64,000 nt of DNA from Mucilaginibacter aquariorum (GCF_024498135.1 NZ_JANHOH010000002.1:248001-312000); one strand, 5' to 3'. Positions 49,967 to 58,345 are shown, counted from the first letter of the stretch. A program made the numbers and translations. The notes: generated from the letters alone by a model not told the origin.

Positions 49967-50708
49967 ATTATCTGCCCGAGGAATAAGTCTTTGGTTTGGT
50001 GAAAAGCAAGTATTGAAAGATATCGACATTGGCTTCCAGGACCGGCAAATCACCGCCCTGATCGGTCCCTCCGGTTGTGGTAAAAGCACATTACTCCGCT
50101 GCTTTAATCGCATGCATGATCGAACACCCGGTGTGCGTCTGAGTGGGCATTGCTATCTTGACCAGGAGGACATATACGCTAAAAGTGTATTTGTTGCAGC
50201 TATCCGCCGACGGATCGGAATGGTCTTCCAAAAAGCGAATCCTTTTGCCAAAAGTATTTACGAAAACATCAACTATGGTCTAAAAATTAACGGCGTGCAA
50301 GAAAATCAGCGGCATGAACTGATCGTACAATCTTTAAAAGAAAGTTTTTTATGGGATGAGGTGCAGCACGAACTTCATAAGCCGGCGGCGCAGCTTTCGG
50401 GCGGGCAGCAGCAGCGTTTGTGCATCGCACGGGCTGTCGCACTCCGCCCGGAAGTGATTCTCATGGATGAGCCTTGCTCTGCGCTCGACCCTTTAAGTAC
50501 AGCCAAGATCGAAGAACTGATCAAAAACCTAAAAGCGGATTACACGATCGTTATTGTAACGCATAATATGCAGCAAGCACAAAGGATCGCTGATAATACC
50601 GTATTTATGTATATGGGCAGGATCATAGAAGCGGATACAACACCTAACATCTTCAACAACGCTACAAATGAACTAACCAGCAGCTATGTGCATGGGAAAT
50701 TCGGTTGA
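49953..50708 (+). CDS. pstB: Phosphate ABC transporter ATP-binding protein PstB
   Basis: A 251-residue ATPase: Walker A GPSGCGKST (about 38-46), Q-loop VFQKANPF, signature [14 protein letters not shown], Walker B VILMDEPCSALDP and switch His in VTHNMQQAQRIAD, all diagnostic for PstB. The operon has no phoU after it, unusual for pst loci; a nitroreductase gene follows instead. Its TGA stop is the first half-site of the next promoter. Confidence 0.95.
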   Translation: MQQPKLSARGISLWFGEKQVLKDIDIGFQDRQITALIGPSGCGKSTLLRCFNRMHDRTPGVRLSGHCYLDQEDIYAKSVFVAAIRRRIGMVFQKANPFAKSIYENINYGLKINGVQENQRHELIVQSLKESFLWDEVQHELHKPAAQLSGGQQQRLCIARAVALRPEVILMDEPCSALDPLSTAKIEELIKNLKADYTIVIVTHNMQQAQRIADNTVFMYMGRIIEADTTPNIFNNATNELTSSYVHGKFG

Positions 50709-50770
50709 CGCAAGTCATAATCGGACGTGTCCCGACTCATTGATCTTTGTCATCGTGGGCTTTAACTTCA
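50706..50770 (+). promoter_or_regulatory. Crp/Fnr-type boxes and -7 element, nitroreductase 50779
   Basis: Perfect distal TGACGCAAGTCA (50706-50717, containing the pstB stop), one-mismatch proximal TGTCCCGACTCA (50728-50739) and -7 element TAACTTCA (50763-50770). An extra perfect box TGATCTTTGTCA (50741-50752) lies between the proximal box and the -7, where binding should block RNA polymerase. Confidence 0.72.
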
Positions 50771-50778
50771 ATACTATT

Positions 50779-51414
50779 ATGAATGCACCGATAATAGCGG
50801 CAACAGATCCGACAACTGAGGCGATCAGTAATATTTATGCCCGGCGTTCAGTACGCAGGTACACCAGTCAGCCAGTGTCCCGGGAGCTGATCGAACAGAT
50901 CATTGACGCGGGTAGAATGGCGCCTACGGCCATGGTCAAACAGCCATGGAAATTCTATGTCCTAACCAAGGCATCATCGATCCGGGAGTTCTCTAAAGCG
51001 ATCATTAAGACTTTAGCTAAAGACTTGGTTCATGAAGGACCGGCAGGTATTGCCAAATTAGCGCTAGGGGCTTTATACAGCCTGTATTATGGCGACTTTA
51101 AGAAAGCACCAGACATATTTTACGGCGCGCCGGTCATCATATTTATTACCGCACCGAAGGAAGAGCCTTGGGCATGCTATGATGTCAGTATGTGTGCCCA
51201 GAACATCATGCTAGCCGCAAAGGCCCTAGGGCTGGATAGTTGCCCTTTAGGCGTCGGAAAAGCAGTTGAGCATACATCGATCTACTACAAACTGCGTATA
51301 CCTTATCCCGAACAGGTTTTTCTTGCTTTATGTATCGGTTATGGTAACGAAGCTCCTAAGCCACACAAACGGATCAAGGACAATCTGTTCTATGTCGACG
51401 ATTACGGTCCTTGA
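50779..51414 (+). CDS. Nitroreductase-family protein
   Basis: A 211-residue paralogue of the protein at 29339, starting at ATG 50779 (MNAPIIAAT). It has the FMN-binding YARRSVRRYT and the IIDAGRMAPTAMVKQPWKFYVL signature, a hydrophobic insert, and ALGLDSCPLGVGKAVE near the C-terminus. Probable role in flavin-dependent reduction of quinones or nitro compounds. Monocistronic, with only about five bases of predicted leader. Confidence 0.92.
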   Translation: MNAPIIAATDPTTEAISNIYARRSVRRYTSQPVSRELIEQIIDAGRMAPTAMVKQPWKFYVLTKASSIREFSKAIIKTLAKDLVHEGPAGIAKLALGALYSLYYGDFKKAPDIFYGAPVIIFITAPKEEPWACYDVSMCAQNIMLAAKALGLDSCPLGVGKAVEHTSIYYKLRIPYPEQVFLALCIGYGNEAPKPHKRIKDNLFYVDDYGP

Positions 51415-51546
51415 TCACAATTCCCTGATCTGTATTTCAAGATACACTCCTTCCAAAGGTTGCCGCGCTAGGCCGAAGTCACGATCGTTATTTATTTGGT
51501 TCAGCGGGCAAATGAATTTGGACGGCAAAAGCCTTTGGGAGCCTGA

Positions 51547-51611
51547 TGATGAACCTCATCCGACAGGCTGACGCCTATCATGGTACAGTAGCTTCAGAAC
51601 CTTGTCCTTTG
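51547..51611 (+). promoter_or_regulatory. Tandem Crp/Fnr-type boxes and -7 element, BON 51633 operon
   Basis: Perfect proximal TGACGCCTATCA (51569-51580), near-perfect distal TGATGAACCTCA (51547-51558) and -7-like GTCCTTTG (51604-51611), with the usual 22 and 33 bp spacing. Confidence 0.78.
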
Positions 51612-51632
51612 GAGTAAATAAATACTTCAAAC

Positions 51633-52301
51633 ATGAAAACAGATAGTCAAATCCAAAAGGACGTAATGGATGAATTGAGATGGCAGCCATTTCTGAATTC
51701 ATCCGAGATCGGTGTTGCCGTAAAGAACGGCATTGTAACCTTATCAGGGATCGTTGATTCCTTCTCCAAAAAATTAAGTGCGGAACGGGCGGCTAAAAAA
51801 GTAGCCGGCGTCAAAGCGATCGCAGAAGATCTGCAGATCGGCGTATCGCCAGCCTATTGGAGGACCGATGCAGAGATCGCGACGGCGGTGGTCAATGCCC
51901 TAAAATGGCATTCGGTCGTTCCAGATGACCGGCTTAAGATCAAGGTAGAAGACGGCAACGTTACCCTGGAAGGGGAGGTAGAATGGTCTTACCAGCGTGA
52001 CAGCGCCAAAAGCGCCGTACAATACCTATCCGGTGTTAAATCTGTGTTCAACCTGATCACCATCAAGCCAAAGCTCAGCCCCTTTGAACTGGAACAAAAG
52101 ATCTCTGCTGCTTTCCGCCGTAACGCAACAGTCGATGCCAGTAAAATAAACGTAAGCACCATCGGTGACAAAGTTATATTAACGGGCAAGGTTCGCTCGG
52201 CCGCTGAAAGCGACGATGCGGAGGATGTTGCCTGGGAGGCTGCGGGCGTACGCCACGTCGAGAACAAATTGGTCGTGGAAGAACCCGAGCTGGTTTATTA
52301 G
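51633..52301 (+). CDS. Triple-BON-domain protein
   Basis: A 222-residue protein of three BON repeats, without signal peptide, most like the copy at 22832 (KAIAEDLQIGVSPAYWRTDAEIATAVVNALKWH). Glycine motifs of all three repeats are intact (NGIVTLSGIV, GNVTLEGEVEW, GDKVILTGKVRS). It probably protects the envelope or binds ions. First gene of an operon with an exported protein; USP, lipoprotein and polymerase genes lie further downstream. Confidence 0.9.
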   Translation: MKTDSQIQKDVMDELRWQPFLNSSEIGVAVKNGIVTLSGIVDSFSKKLSAERAAKKVAGVKAIAEDLQIGVSPAYWRTDAEIATAVVNALKWHSVVPDDRLKIKVEDGNVTLEGEVEWSYQRDSAKSAVQYLSGVKSVFNLITIKPKLSPFELEQKISAAFRRNATVDASKINVSTIGDKVILTGKVRSAAESDDAEDVAWEAAGVRHVENKLVVEEPELVY

Positions 52302-52321
52302 TTATATCAAAAACGATTACC

Positions 52322-52831
52322 ATGAAAAATTCAAAACCAATGCTGATTGTTGCGCTTTTGATTGCCATCACAGCCCAATGTGCTTTTGCACAGATTAATC
52401 TGCCTGAAGTGCGAATCGTTGCTTCGACCTATAAATACCTGAATGCAGCAGACAACCGCGAAATGAGTCAGCCTGTGAAGATGCTGGAGTTTAAAGCGGC
52501 AACTTATGACATCAAAAAGTCTGAATTCTACGATGACGACTATGATAATTATTACATCTCATTTTATATCCCCGACGGAAGCATACTGGCGGCTTATGAT
52601 AAGAACGGTAAACTGCTGCGTACCGCTGAAAAGTTCAAAAATACGAAACTACCCGCTGTTATCAGGGATGCTGTTACCCAGCGATTTCCGAACTGGCGCA
52701 TCGCCCAGGACATTTATCAGGTCTACTATTATGATCAAAAAGAGCATGCTGACAAGACTTTTAAAGTTCTACTGGAAAACGGGGACAAACGACTCAAGGT
52801 AAAACTCAACGAAAAGGGAGAATTTTTGTAA
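52322..52831 (+). CDS. Exported PepSY-like hypothetical protein
   Basis: A 169-residue secreted protein with a clear signal peptide (about 1-22, cleavage near ALAQ-like AFAQ). The C-terminal half (LPAVIRDAVTQRFPNWRI...DKTFKVLLENGDKRLKVKLNEKGEF, about 100-169) resembles the PepSY-like fold of small Bacteroidota periplasmic proteins. Function unknown. It follows the BON gene by 20 bases and should be co-transcribed. Confidence 0.72.
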   Translation: MKNSKPMLIVALLIAITAQCAFAQINLPEVRIVASTYKYLNAADNREMSQPVKMLEFKAATYDIKKSEFYDDDYDNYYISFYIPDGSILAAYDKNGKLLRTAEKFKNTKLPAVIRDAVTQRFPNWRIAQDIYQVYYYDQKEHADKTFKVLLENGDKRLKVKLNEKGEFL

Positions 52832-52860
52832 ACGCTTTCAGCTACCTACTCGCAATAAGG

Positions 52861-52891
52861 GAAAGCTTTCGTGTCATTAGCGAAAGCTTTC
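52861..52891 (+). terminator. Hairpin between exported-protein gene and USP
   Basis: A perfect 11-bp inverted repeat (GAAAGCTTTCG at 52861-52871, CGAAAGCTTTC at 52881-52891) with a 9-base loop; each arm is itself a palindrome. It ends 15 bases before the USP start. It may be a partial terminator, a leader hairpin controlling translation, or a dimeric operator. Confidence 0.6.
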
Positions 52892-52906
52892 TAAAAATTC
52901 ATCACT

Positions 52907-53740
52907 ATGAAAAAGTTGATGCTCGCGATCGAGGCTGAAAGGCCCGATGCACAAAGTTTAGAATTCGGCATTTATCTGGCCCAGCTAACGGGTTCGCCGC
53001 TGACGGGTATCTTTTTAGAAGACCTCCCCGGATCGTCGCCGGGAGTTAAGTTTGCCTACGGAAGTGTTTATGTAGAAAGCATAAATTCAGGGAAACAGCC
53101 GGAACTTACCTACAAAGAAAAGGTTGCCGAAGAAAATATAAGAAAGTTCAAAGCCGTTTGTGAAGCGCAGGGTGTCAAATACCAGGTGCACCGTGACCAG
53201 AACGTGCCGTTGGACGATCTGCTTTCCGAAAGCCGCTACGCGGATATCATTATCGCGGGCCCGGCACTATTTGCTACCGAGCCGCTGGAAGCGCCGGCCG
53301 GCATGGTCAAATCCTTGCTGGCCAAGGCAGAGTGCCCGGTCATTGTCGCACCTCACCGCACCCGCCCTATGGACAAGGTCTTGTTCGCATTCGATGGCAG
53401 CCCTTCTGCGTTATTTGCGGTCAAGCAGTTCACCTATTTATTCCCGGCGCTGAGCGGCGCTGACGTCACTGTTCTGCATGCCGATGAAGAGGCTGTTTTC
53501 AACGAAGCGGACAAGGAAAAGATTTATGAGTACCTGACGATGCATTATAGCCGGATCACTTTCAAGGACCTGCGCGGGAAAGCCAGGGAGGAATTATTTG
53601 ATTACTGCCTGCGGGAAGTGAATGCCGTTCTTGTCATAGGTGCCTATGGCCGTAACTGGCTTTCCAACCTGATCAGGACCAGCGCTGCTGACCTGGTACT
53701 TAAACTCAATAATCTGCCAGTGTTCATTACACATTGGTAA
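52907..53740 (+). CDS. Universal stress protein, second island subtype
   Basis: A 277-residue USP of the subtype at 18921 and 63403. It opens MKKLMLAIEAERPDAQSLEFG with an insert (FLEDLPGSSPGVKFAYGSVY). The C-terminal loop VIGAYGRNWLSNLIRTSAADLV resembles an ATP-type loop in domain 2. No box promoter of its own was found; a strong hairpin precedes it, so expression probably depends on read-through from the BON promoter. Confidence 0.9.
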   Translation: MKKLMLAIEAERPDAQSLEFGIYLAQLTGSPLTGIFLEDLPGSSPGVKFAYGSVYVESINSGKQPELTYKEKVAEENIRKFKAVCEAQGVKYQVHRDQNVPLDDLLSESRYADIIIAGPALFATEPLEAPAGMVKSLLAKAECPVIVAPHRTRPMDKVLFAFDGSPSALFAVKQFTYLFPALSGADVTVLHADEEAVFNEADKEKIYEYLTMHYSRITFKDLRGKAREELFDYCLREVNAVLVIGAYGRNWLSNLIRTSAADLVLKLNNLPVFITHW

Positions 53741-53756
53741 AATCATTTAATCAGCC

Positions 53757-54368
53757 ATGAAAAATCATATCAATTTTTTGCTGCTGCTGGCGATCGCCTT
53801 ATTATCGGCTTGTTCCGGCTATCAGTATTATGCCATCCAGAGTAACAAGGCAAGTTTCAGCAAATACCGCACTTTTGCCTGGCTTCCGGCTGCCGATACC
53901 CCGGGGCATGTCAGCGATCTGGTGGACGAAAAGATCAAGGAATCGGTCACTGCAGGTCTTGAGAAGCGCGGACTTGCGCTGCAAACCACCCGTCCAGACC
54001 TGTTGGTGCGTTACGGCGTACAGGTTCGGGAAAGGGTGCGGATTTATAACTACCCGACCTATGTTTATGGGCCCGGTATCGCTTATCAGGGCGTGACCCA
54101 TGACCGTCATGGTCGGTATTTTTACTACAGTTTTAACCGGCCTTTCCCGGTATTTGTCGCGAGTGACATCGTGGAGATCCCTTACGAGGAAGGAACACTC
54201 CTGATCGATCTCATTGACCGCCGTAACCACCAGGTGATCTGGCGCGGCTATGACTCCGGTGACATCGATGACCGGCAGAGGGCGATACAGGATATCCCGG
54301 AGGGTGTGGAAGGCATTTTAAATAAGTTACCGATCACACCGGTTCTTAAACGATCAGCAGCTAACTGA
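53757..54368 (+). CDS. DUF4136-type lipoprotein
   Basis: A 203-residue lipoprotein with lipobox ALLSACSG (Cys near residue 20). The region from about 33 (KYRTFAWLPAADTPGH) to about 180, including DLLVRYGVQVRERV and EEGTLLIDLIDRRNHQVIWRGYDSG, matches the DUF4136 family of envelope lipoproteins of unknown function. It is 16 bases after the USP stop, so co-transcribed. Confidence 0.85.
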   Translation: MKNHINFLLLLAIALLSACSGYQYYAIQSNKASFSKYRTFAWLPAADTPGHVSDLVDEKIKESVTAGLEKRGLALQTTRPDLLVRYGVQVRERVRIYNYPTYVYGPGIAYQGVTHDRHGRYFYYSFNRPFPVFVASDIVEIPYEEGTLLIDLIDRRNHQVIWRGYDSGDIDDRQRAIQDIPEGVEGILNKLPITPVLKRSAAN

Positions 54369-54370
54369 TC

Positions 54371-55303
54371 ATGCTGCTTACTTCCCTGAACGATCGTCAG
54401 GCTATTCGCATGAACGGCCACCTGCTGGAGCTAACGCACCTGCAAAAGCGTTACTGGCCGATAGATGCGGTGACAAAGCGGGACATGCTTAACTATTACC
54501 ATGCTGTCGCCCCATTCCTGCTGCCGCATCTGATAGACAGGCCGGTCGCACTGCATCGCTTTCCTGGGGGGATCGACGGTGCGCATTTTTTTCAAAAAGA
54601 CGTCGGGGGGATCGTGCCTCAATGGGCAACAACTTATACACACCAAACGGCTACAGGTGAAGTACAGCACTATTTGGTACCGAATGATGAGGCGAGTTTG
54701 CTCTGGATGACCGCATTCGGCAGTTTAGAGATCAACCCCTGGCTCAGCCGCTGCGTGTCAGCCGATCAGCCGGATTACTGCGTGATCGACCTTGACCCGG
54801 GCCATAGCGGCTTTGACCGGGTTATTCAGGCCGCCTTAGCCGTCAAGAATGTGCTGGATGGTCTGCTTTTCCCGGGCTATCCTAAAACTTCCGGCGCCAG
54901 CGGGATCCATATCTACATTCCGCTTGGGGCGAAATATACTTACCAACAATCAAGTCGTTTGGCCAAATACATTGCTACGGAAGTTCATAGCCAGACACCA
55001 AACTACACGACCTTGGAGCGCAGCCTAGATAAGCGAAAAGGTAAGTTGTATATTGATCATTTGCAAAATCACGCCGGAGCAACCATTGCTGCACCCTATT
55101 CTCTTCGTCCATGCCGGGGAGCGACCGTATCGATGCCACTTCACTGGGATGAGCTTAAGGCTGGTTTGCTACCTGACTTATTTACCATCAAAAATGCGGC
55201 TGATCGTCTCCGTGAAACCGGTGATCTTTTCCGAGGTGTTCTCGGGAAAGGGGTCCGATTACCGGATATAATTTTATTTAAACTCGATCGGCCTAATATA
55301 TAG
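54371..55303 (+). CDS. Stand-alone LigD-type DNA polymerase/primase domain
   Basis: A 310-residue PolDom of the archaeo-eukaryotic primase superfamily. Visible motifs are DMLNYYHAVAPFLLPHL and RPVALHRFPGG (N-terminal), the metal-binding pair in VIDLDPG (about 138-144), the TSGASGIHIYIPL strand with its active-site histidine and the third carboxylate in YIDHLQN, followed by APYSLRP. In LigD it fills gaps during non-homologous end joining, but neither Ku nor a ligase domain is encoded here. It directly follows the DUF4136 gene (2-base gap). ATG 54410 is an alternative start. Confidence 0.88.
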   Translation: MLLTSLNDRQAIRMNGHLLELTHLQKRYWPIDAVTKRDMLNYYHAVAPFLLPHLIDRPVALHRFPGGIDGAHFFQKDVGGIVPQWATTYTHQTATGEVQHYLVPNDEASLLWMTAFGSLEINPWLSRCVSADQPDYCVIDLDPGHSGFDRVIQAALAVKNVLDGLLFPGYPKTSGASGIHIYIPLGAKYTYQQSSRLAKYIATEVHSQTPNYTTLERSLDKRKGKLYIDHLQNHAGATIAAPYSLRPCRGATVSMPLHWDELKAGLLPDLFTIKNAADRLRETGDLFRGVLGKGVRLPDIILFKLDRPNI

Positions 55304-55323
55304 TAATTATGATGACAATCTCC

Positions 55324-56427
55324 TCAGCTTGTCAATATCACTTTTAAAGCCTTTTCATTTGCTGCATTTCCGAAAGTATCATAGGCTTTTAAAATTTCAT
55401 CAAGCCTGAAGCGGTGAGTGATCAGCTTATTGGGGTTGAGCTTTTGCGAACGAACTGTTTTCAGCAACATCGGGGTGGTAACGGTATCAACGAGCCTAGT
55501 AGTAATGGTTATATTTTGGGACCATAGCGTTTCCAGGTGTAGTGCGGCACTTTTTCCGTGGACTCCAATGTTAGCGATATGTCCGCCCGGGCCGGTAATG
55601 GCCGTGCATAACTCGAACGTTTCGGGTAGGCCCACCGCTTCAATAGCCGTATCAACACCTCTTCCATCAGTCATGATTTTGATCTTTTCGACAACGTTTA
55701 CTGAAAGATTATTAATGGTCTGCGTTGCGCCAAATGTTTTGGCTACAGCCAATCGGTTGTCATCGGGGTCTATCATAATTATTTCAGCCGGGGAATAAAA
55801 CTGAGCGGTTAACAATGCAGCCAAACCGATGGGACCTGAACCAACAATAGCAATGGTATCCCCGGGTTTTACCTGACCGTTCAACACGCCGCATTCAAAT
55901 CCAGTGGGTAAAATATCGCTTAACATCACTAATGCTTCTTCGTCTGCGCCCGCCGGTATAGGGTAAAGACTATTATCTGCATGCGGTATTCTCACATATT
56001 CCGCCTGCGTACCGTCAATTAGATGCCCCAGCACCCATCCACCATCTTCGCAGTGCGAATACATGCCCTTTTTGCAGTAATCACATTTACCGCAGGAGGT
56101 TATGCAGGAAATCAAAACGTGGTCGCCCCTTTTGAAAGTGCTTACAGCAGTGCCGACCTCTTCTATAATGCCAACTCCCTCATGACCGAGAATTCTACCG
56201 TCAGTGACTTCGGGAACGTCTCCCTTCATGATATGCAAGTCGGTGCCGCAAATCGTTGTCTTTAAGATTTTCACAATAACATCAGTTGGCTTTATGATCG
56301 TTGGTAAGGGTTTTTCTTCCCATGATTTCTTACCCGGCCCGTGATAAACCAGTGCCTTCATCTTTTCTGCTGCTGCGCTTTTTCTGCGTAGATTTTTTTC
56401 TGGTTGAAACGATGTTGAAGTTTCCAT
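55324..56427 (-). CDS. Zinc-dependent alcohol dehydrogenase
   Basis: A 367-residue medium-chain dehydrogenase. Catalytic zinc ligands CGTDLH and GHEGVG, structural zinc cysteines CGKCDYCKKGMYSHC, and Rossmann motif VGSGPIGLAALL (about 196-207) are intact. Sequence style (IIKPTDVIVKILKTTICGTDLHIMKGDVPEV) is that of the group acting on secondary alcohols or formaldehyde-type substrates. The first 22 residues are unusual; a second Met at residue 23 is possible, but the promoter box lies 66 bases before the first ATG. Downstream it is convergent with the LigD-like gene. Confidence 0.92.
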   Translation of the reverse strand: METSTSFQPEKNLRRKSAAAEKMKALVYHGPGKKSWEEKPLPTIIKPTDVIVKILKTTICGTDLHIMKGDVPEVTDGRILGHEGVGIIEEVGTAVSTFKRGDHVLISCITSCGKCDYCKKGMYSHCEDGGWVLGHLIDGTQAEYVRIPHADNSLYPIPAGADEEALVMLSDILPTGFECGVLNGQVKPGDTIAIVGSGPIGLAALLTAQFYSPAEIIMIDPDDNRLAVAKTFGATQTINNLSVNVVEKIKIMTDGRGVDTAIEAVGLPETFELCTAITGPGGHIANIGVHGKSAALHLETLWSQNITITTRLVDTVTTPMLLKTVRSQKLNPNKLITHRFRLDEILKAYDTFGNAANEKALKVILTS

Positions 56428-56487
56428 AGCGTGTGTGTGTTACTGATAATTTATGATGAAAAAACCTGCATGTGAATTGCAATTAAA

Positions 56488-56521
56488 TGATGCGGATCAT
56501 TCTTAAAGCTGATACAGCGAC
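56488..56521 (-). promoter_or_regulatory. Crp/Fnr-type box upstream of alcohol dehydrogenase
   Basis: Perfect box TGATGCGGATCA (56488-56499); 22 bp upstream only a left half-site is kept (TGATACAGCGAC, 56510-56521). The -7 element at the usual 33 bp is poor (TTTTTTCA), so this promoter departs from the common design. Confidence 0.58.
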
Positions 56522-56626
56522 TGAACAAGCTAAGATGACAAGGTTTTCATTATCTAAGATGATCTTACCTTGTCCACAGCATCATACGAATGTTCTTTAT
56601 ATGTCATTATGATAGATAAATTCGAG

Positions 56627-57727
56627 TTATGAATGGTATTTAATCAGCGCGATGTGGCCAAACGATTCCAATGAACCATCTTCTGTGAACGCAACATCGC
56701 CGCCGCCAACCAGTACCTTTTCCATTAGATCGTCCACCGCGTCTCGGATATACGCAAAATGATCATAGGGTTCGGTCGCAGCTGCAATGACGCCCGGTTC
56801 GGGGCCATGCTGCGCAGCGAAGCGGTAATTCTTTTCTACGATAAGCATCTGCCCATTGCCGTTGCAGGCAGCCGCCCATGCTTCAATGATCCCTTTCGCA
56901 AGCTTATGCTGGCCTGCCGCTTCTTCCAGACGGTCCAGGTATTGCTGCTGGGTTCTGACCTTCCAGGCTGCTATATAGGGAACTATCAGTTCGGTCAGCA
57001 CGGGTACCGTAGCAGCTTCGTAATTACCCTGCACATAGCCGATCACCGATGCTCCATGTTTACTCAGTTTTTTGAATTGCCCGGTTATTCTTTCGGGACC
57101 AGCGATCAGCACCGGCAGGTGATGTGCATTGATCACATTGCCCAATTCTTCGTCAATATGGCGCAGAAAGTTGTCAATGGCCGTTTGTTTATGCGCGGTC
57201 ATATCCGAAAAATTGCCGACCCGCTCGGGGCCATCCAGAACATAATCATAAATAGACTTCGGGATGTTGGATGATAGCGGGCTCAAAGCACTCCGGTTAC
57301 CCGTAAAAAGCTTGGTTTCCTTTCCGCTAAGGAGCAATAAAAAGAATGAAAGGTCCTGTTTCGCATCATAAAGCAGGTCGCGAATCTCAAAGGACTCGTC
57401 TACAATGATTTTTTCTGTCACCGGGCTTTCCAGGTAAAAGATCTTTTCGAATACTAGCGACAGATAGATTGCGATCCCTTGCTTTCCGGAAGGGATAAGC
57501 AAACCAGATAGCAGGGCGCGGAGCTTTTCCATCATTGCGTTGCACTGTTCATCCGGGTAATATTGGCGCAGCTCTTTTTCAGCTTTGTCTGCGGCAATTT
57601 TTAACCTGTGTGGCAGCTCAGTTTCCAAACTAATATCCGCCTCCAGCGGCAGAATAATCGATAATGCCGGGCGGTAATGCACGGCTTCGATCACTTCACA
57701 GATTCCAGGATCAAGTAGGGCCTTCAT
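56627..57727 (-). CDS. baeRF-family (eRF1-like) protein
   Basis: A 366-residue protein of the bacterial archaeo-eukaryotic release-factor-like families. It shows the N-terminal domain with DLLYDAKQDLSFFLLLLSGKETKLFTGN, a middle region (AIDNFLRHIDEELGNVINAHHLPVLIAGPERITGQFKKLSKHGASVIGYVQGN, about 180-232, read in parts) and the ELIVPYIAAWKV helix. Such proteins are thought to act on stalled or hibernating ribosomes; the M. tuberculosis DosR regulon includes an eRF1-like member, Rv2629. No GGQ motif is seen, so it is unlikely to hydrolyse peptidyl-tRNA by that route. It has its own box promoter. Confidence 0.82.
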   Translation of the reverse strand: MKALLDPGICEVIEAVHYRPALSIILPLEADISLETELPHRLKIAADKAEKELRQYYPDEQCNAMMEKLRALLSGLLIPSGKQGIAIYLSLVFEKIFYLESPVTEKIIVDESFEIRDLLYDAKQDLSFFLLLLSGKETKLFTGNRSALSPLSSNIPKSIYDYVLDGPERVGNFSDMTAHKQTAIDNFLRHIDEELGNVINAHHLPVLIAGPERITGQFKKLSKHGASVIGYVQGNYEAATVPVLTELIVPYIAAWKVRTQQQYLDRLEEAAGQHKLAKGIIEAWAAACNGNGQMLIVEKNYRFAAQHGPEPGVIAAATEPYDHFAYIRDAVDDLMEKVLVGGGDVAFTEDGSLESFGHIALIKYHS

Positions 57728-57745
57728 AGTGTTGTTCTTTGAGAC

Positions 57746-57810
57746 TAAAATTATGCGTAATCATAGGCTCCTGAAATGACGCCGGTCAACAGCGTTACCG
57801 ATAATTGTCA
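57746..57810 (-). promoter_or_regulatory. Tandem Crp/Fnr-type boxes and -7 element, baeRF gene
   Basis: Perfect proximal TGACGCCGGTCA (57777-57788), one-mismatch distal CGATAATTGTCA (57799-57810) and -7 element TAATTTTA reading 57753 to 57746, with exact 22 and 33 bp spacing. Confidence 0.8.
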
Positions 57811-57996
57811 TTTACTGAGTAAAACGGTTTGCAGCTTTTAGAAAAGTGCATACAGATCCCGAATAGGTCTCCGGAAAGATACATGCATATAGATTCATGT
57901 ATACTAAAAACAAAGAAATGCCATACTCATGGATTTATAGTGCTTTGTACTTAGCGGAACGTGTTTTCGAGGAGCCTAAGATGGTTTTTAATTGCT

Positions 57997-58061
57997 CCTC
58001 TCTGGTCATTAATTTTTGTGACTTTCATCATTGCCACTCAGGCAAATGTTACGGAAGTTTA
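57997..58061 (+). promoter_or_regulatory. Crp/Fnr-type boxes and -7 element, small membrane protein 58077
   Basis: Perfect proximal TGACTTTCATCA (58019-58030), half-conserved distal CCTCTCTGGTCA (57997-58008) and -7 element GAAGTTTA (58054-58061). The -7 sits 16 bases before ATG 58077, which supports that start over the longer frame. Confidence 0.7.
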
Positions 58062-58076
58062 AGAAAATTATGTACC

Positions 58077-58226
58077 ATGAAAACGACAAGACTTACCGAC
58101 CGCCCGCAGCGAAAACTGCCGGGCTGGAGCCTTAAGCAGTGGGTTTGGGCTATTATACTCGCTTTCTTTGCTTTAACTATCATCGGCCTGGTGATATTTT
58201 TTTTCTTTCCAAACCGGGCTATATAG
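58077..58226 (+). CDS. Small single-helix membrane protein (paralogue of 44938)
   Basis: A 49-residue protein: basic, proline-containing N-terminus (MKTTRLTDRPQRKLPGW), one membrane helix (about 22-43) and the ending FFFFPNRAI. It resembles the product of 44938-45081 in order, charge and termini. The longer frame from 57897 would run through the promoter boxes and reads as poor protein, so ATG 58077 is chosen. Function unknown. Confidence 0.72.
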   Translation: MKTTRLTDRPQRKLPGWSLKQWVWAIILAFFALTIIGLVIFFFFPNRAI

Positions 58227-58345
58227 CTATAAGGTTGTTGATAAACAAAACTTTATGATACGATGTGACGTAAAAATTGTTTACAACTAAATAGAATATT
58301 TTTAACTTTACTATTCGCTGCTTAACTTATACTTAATTCCGCACT

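Noticed and set aside
57897-58076. N-terminal extension of the small membrane protein at 58077
   Set aside because: It would pass through the promoter boxes and reads as atypical protein; ATG 58077 fits both the paralogue and the promoter.
58266-58277. TGACGTAAAAAT upstream of the PAS kinase as a regulator box
   Set aside because: Only the left half is present, with no TCA half, no partner 22 bp away and no -7 element at 33 bp.
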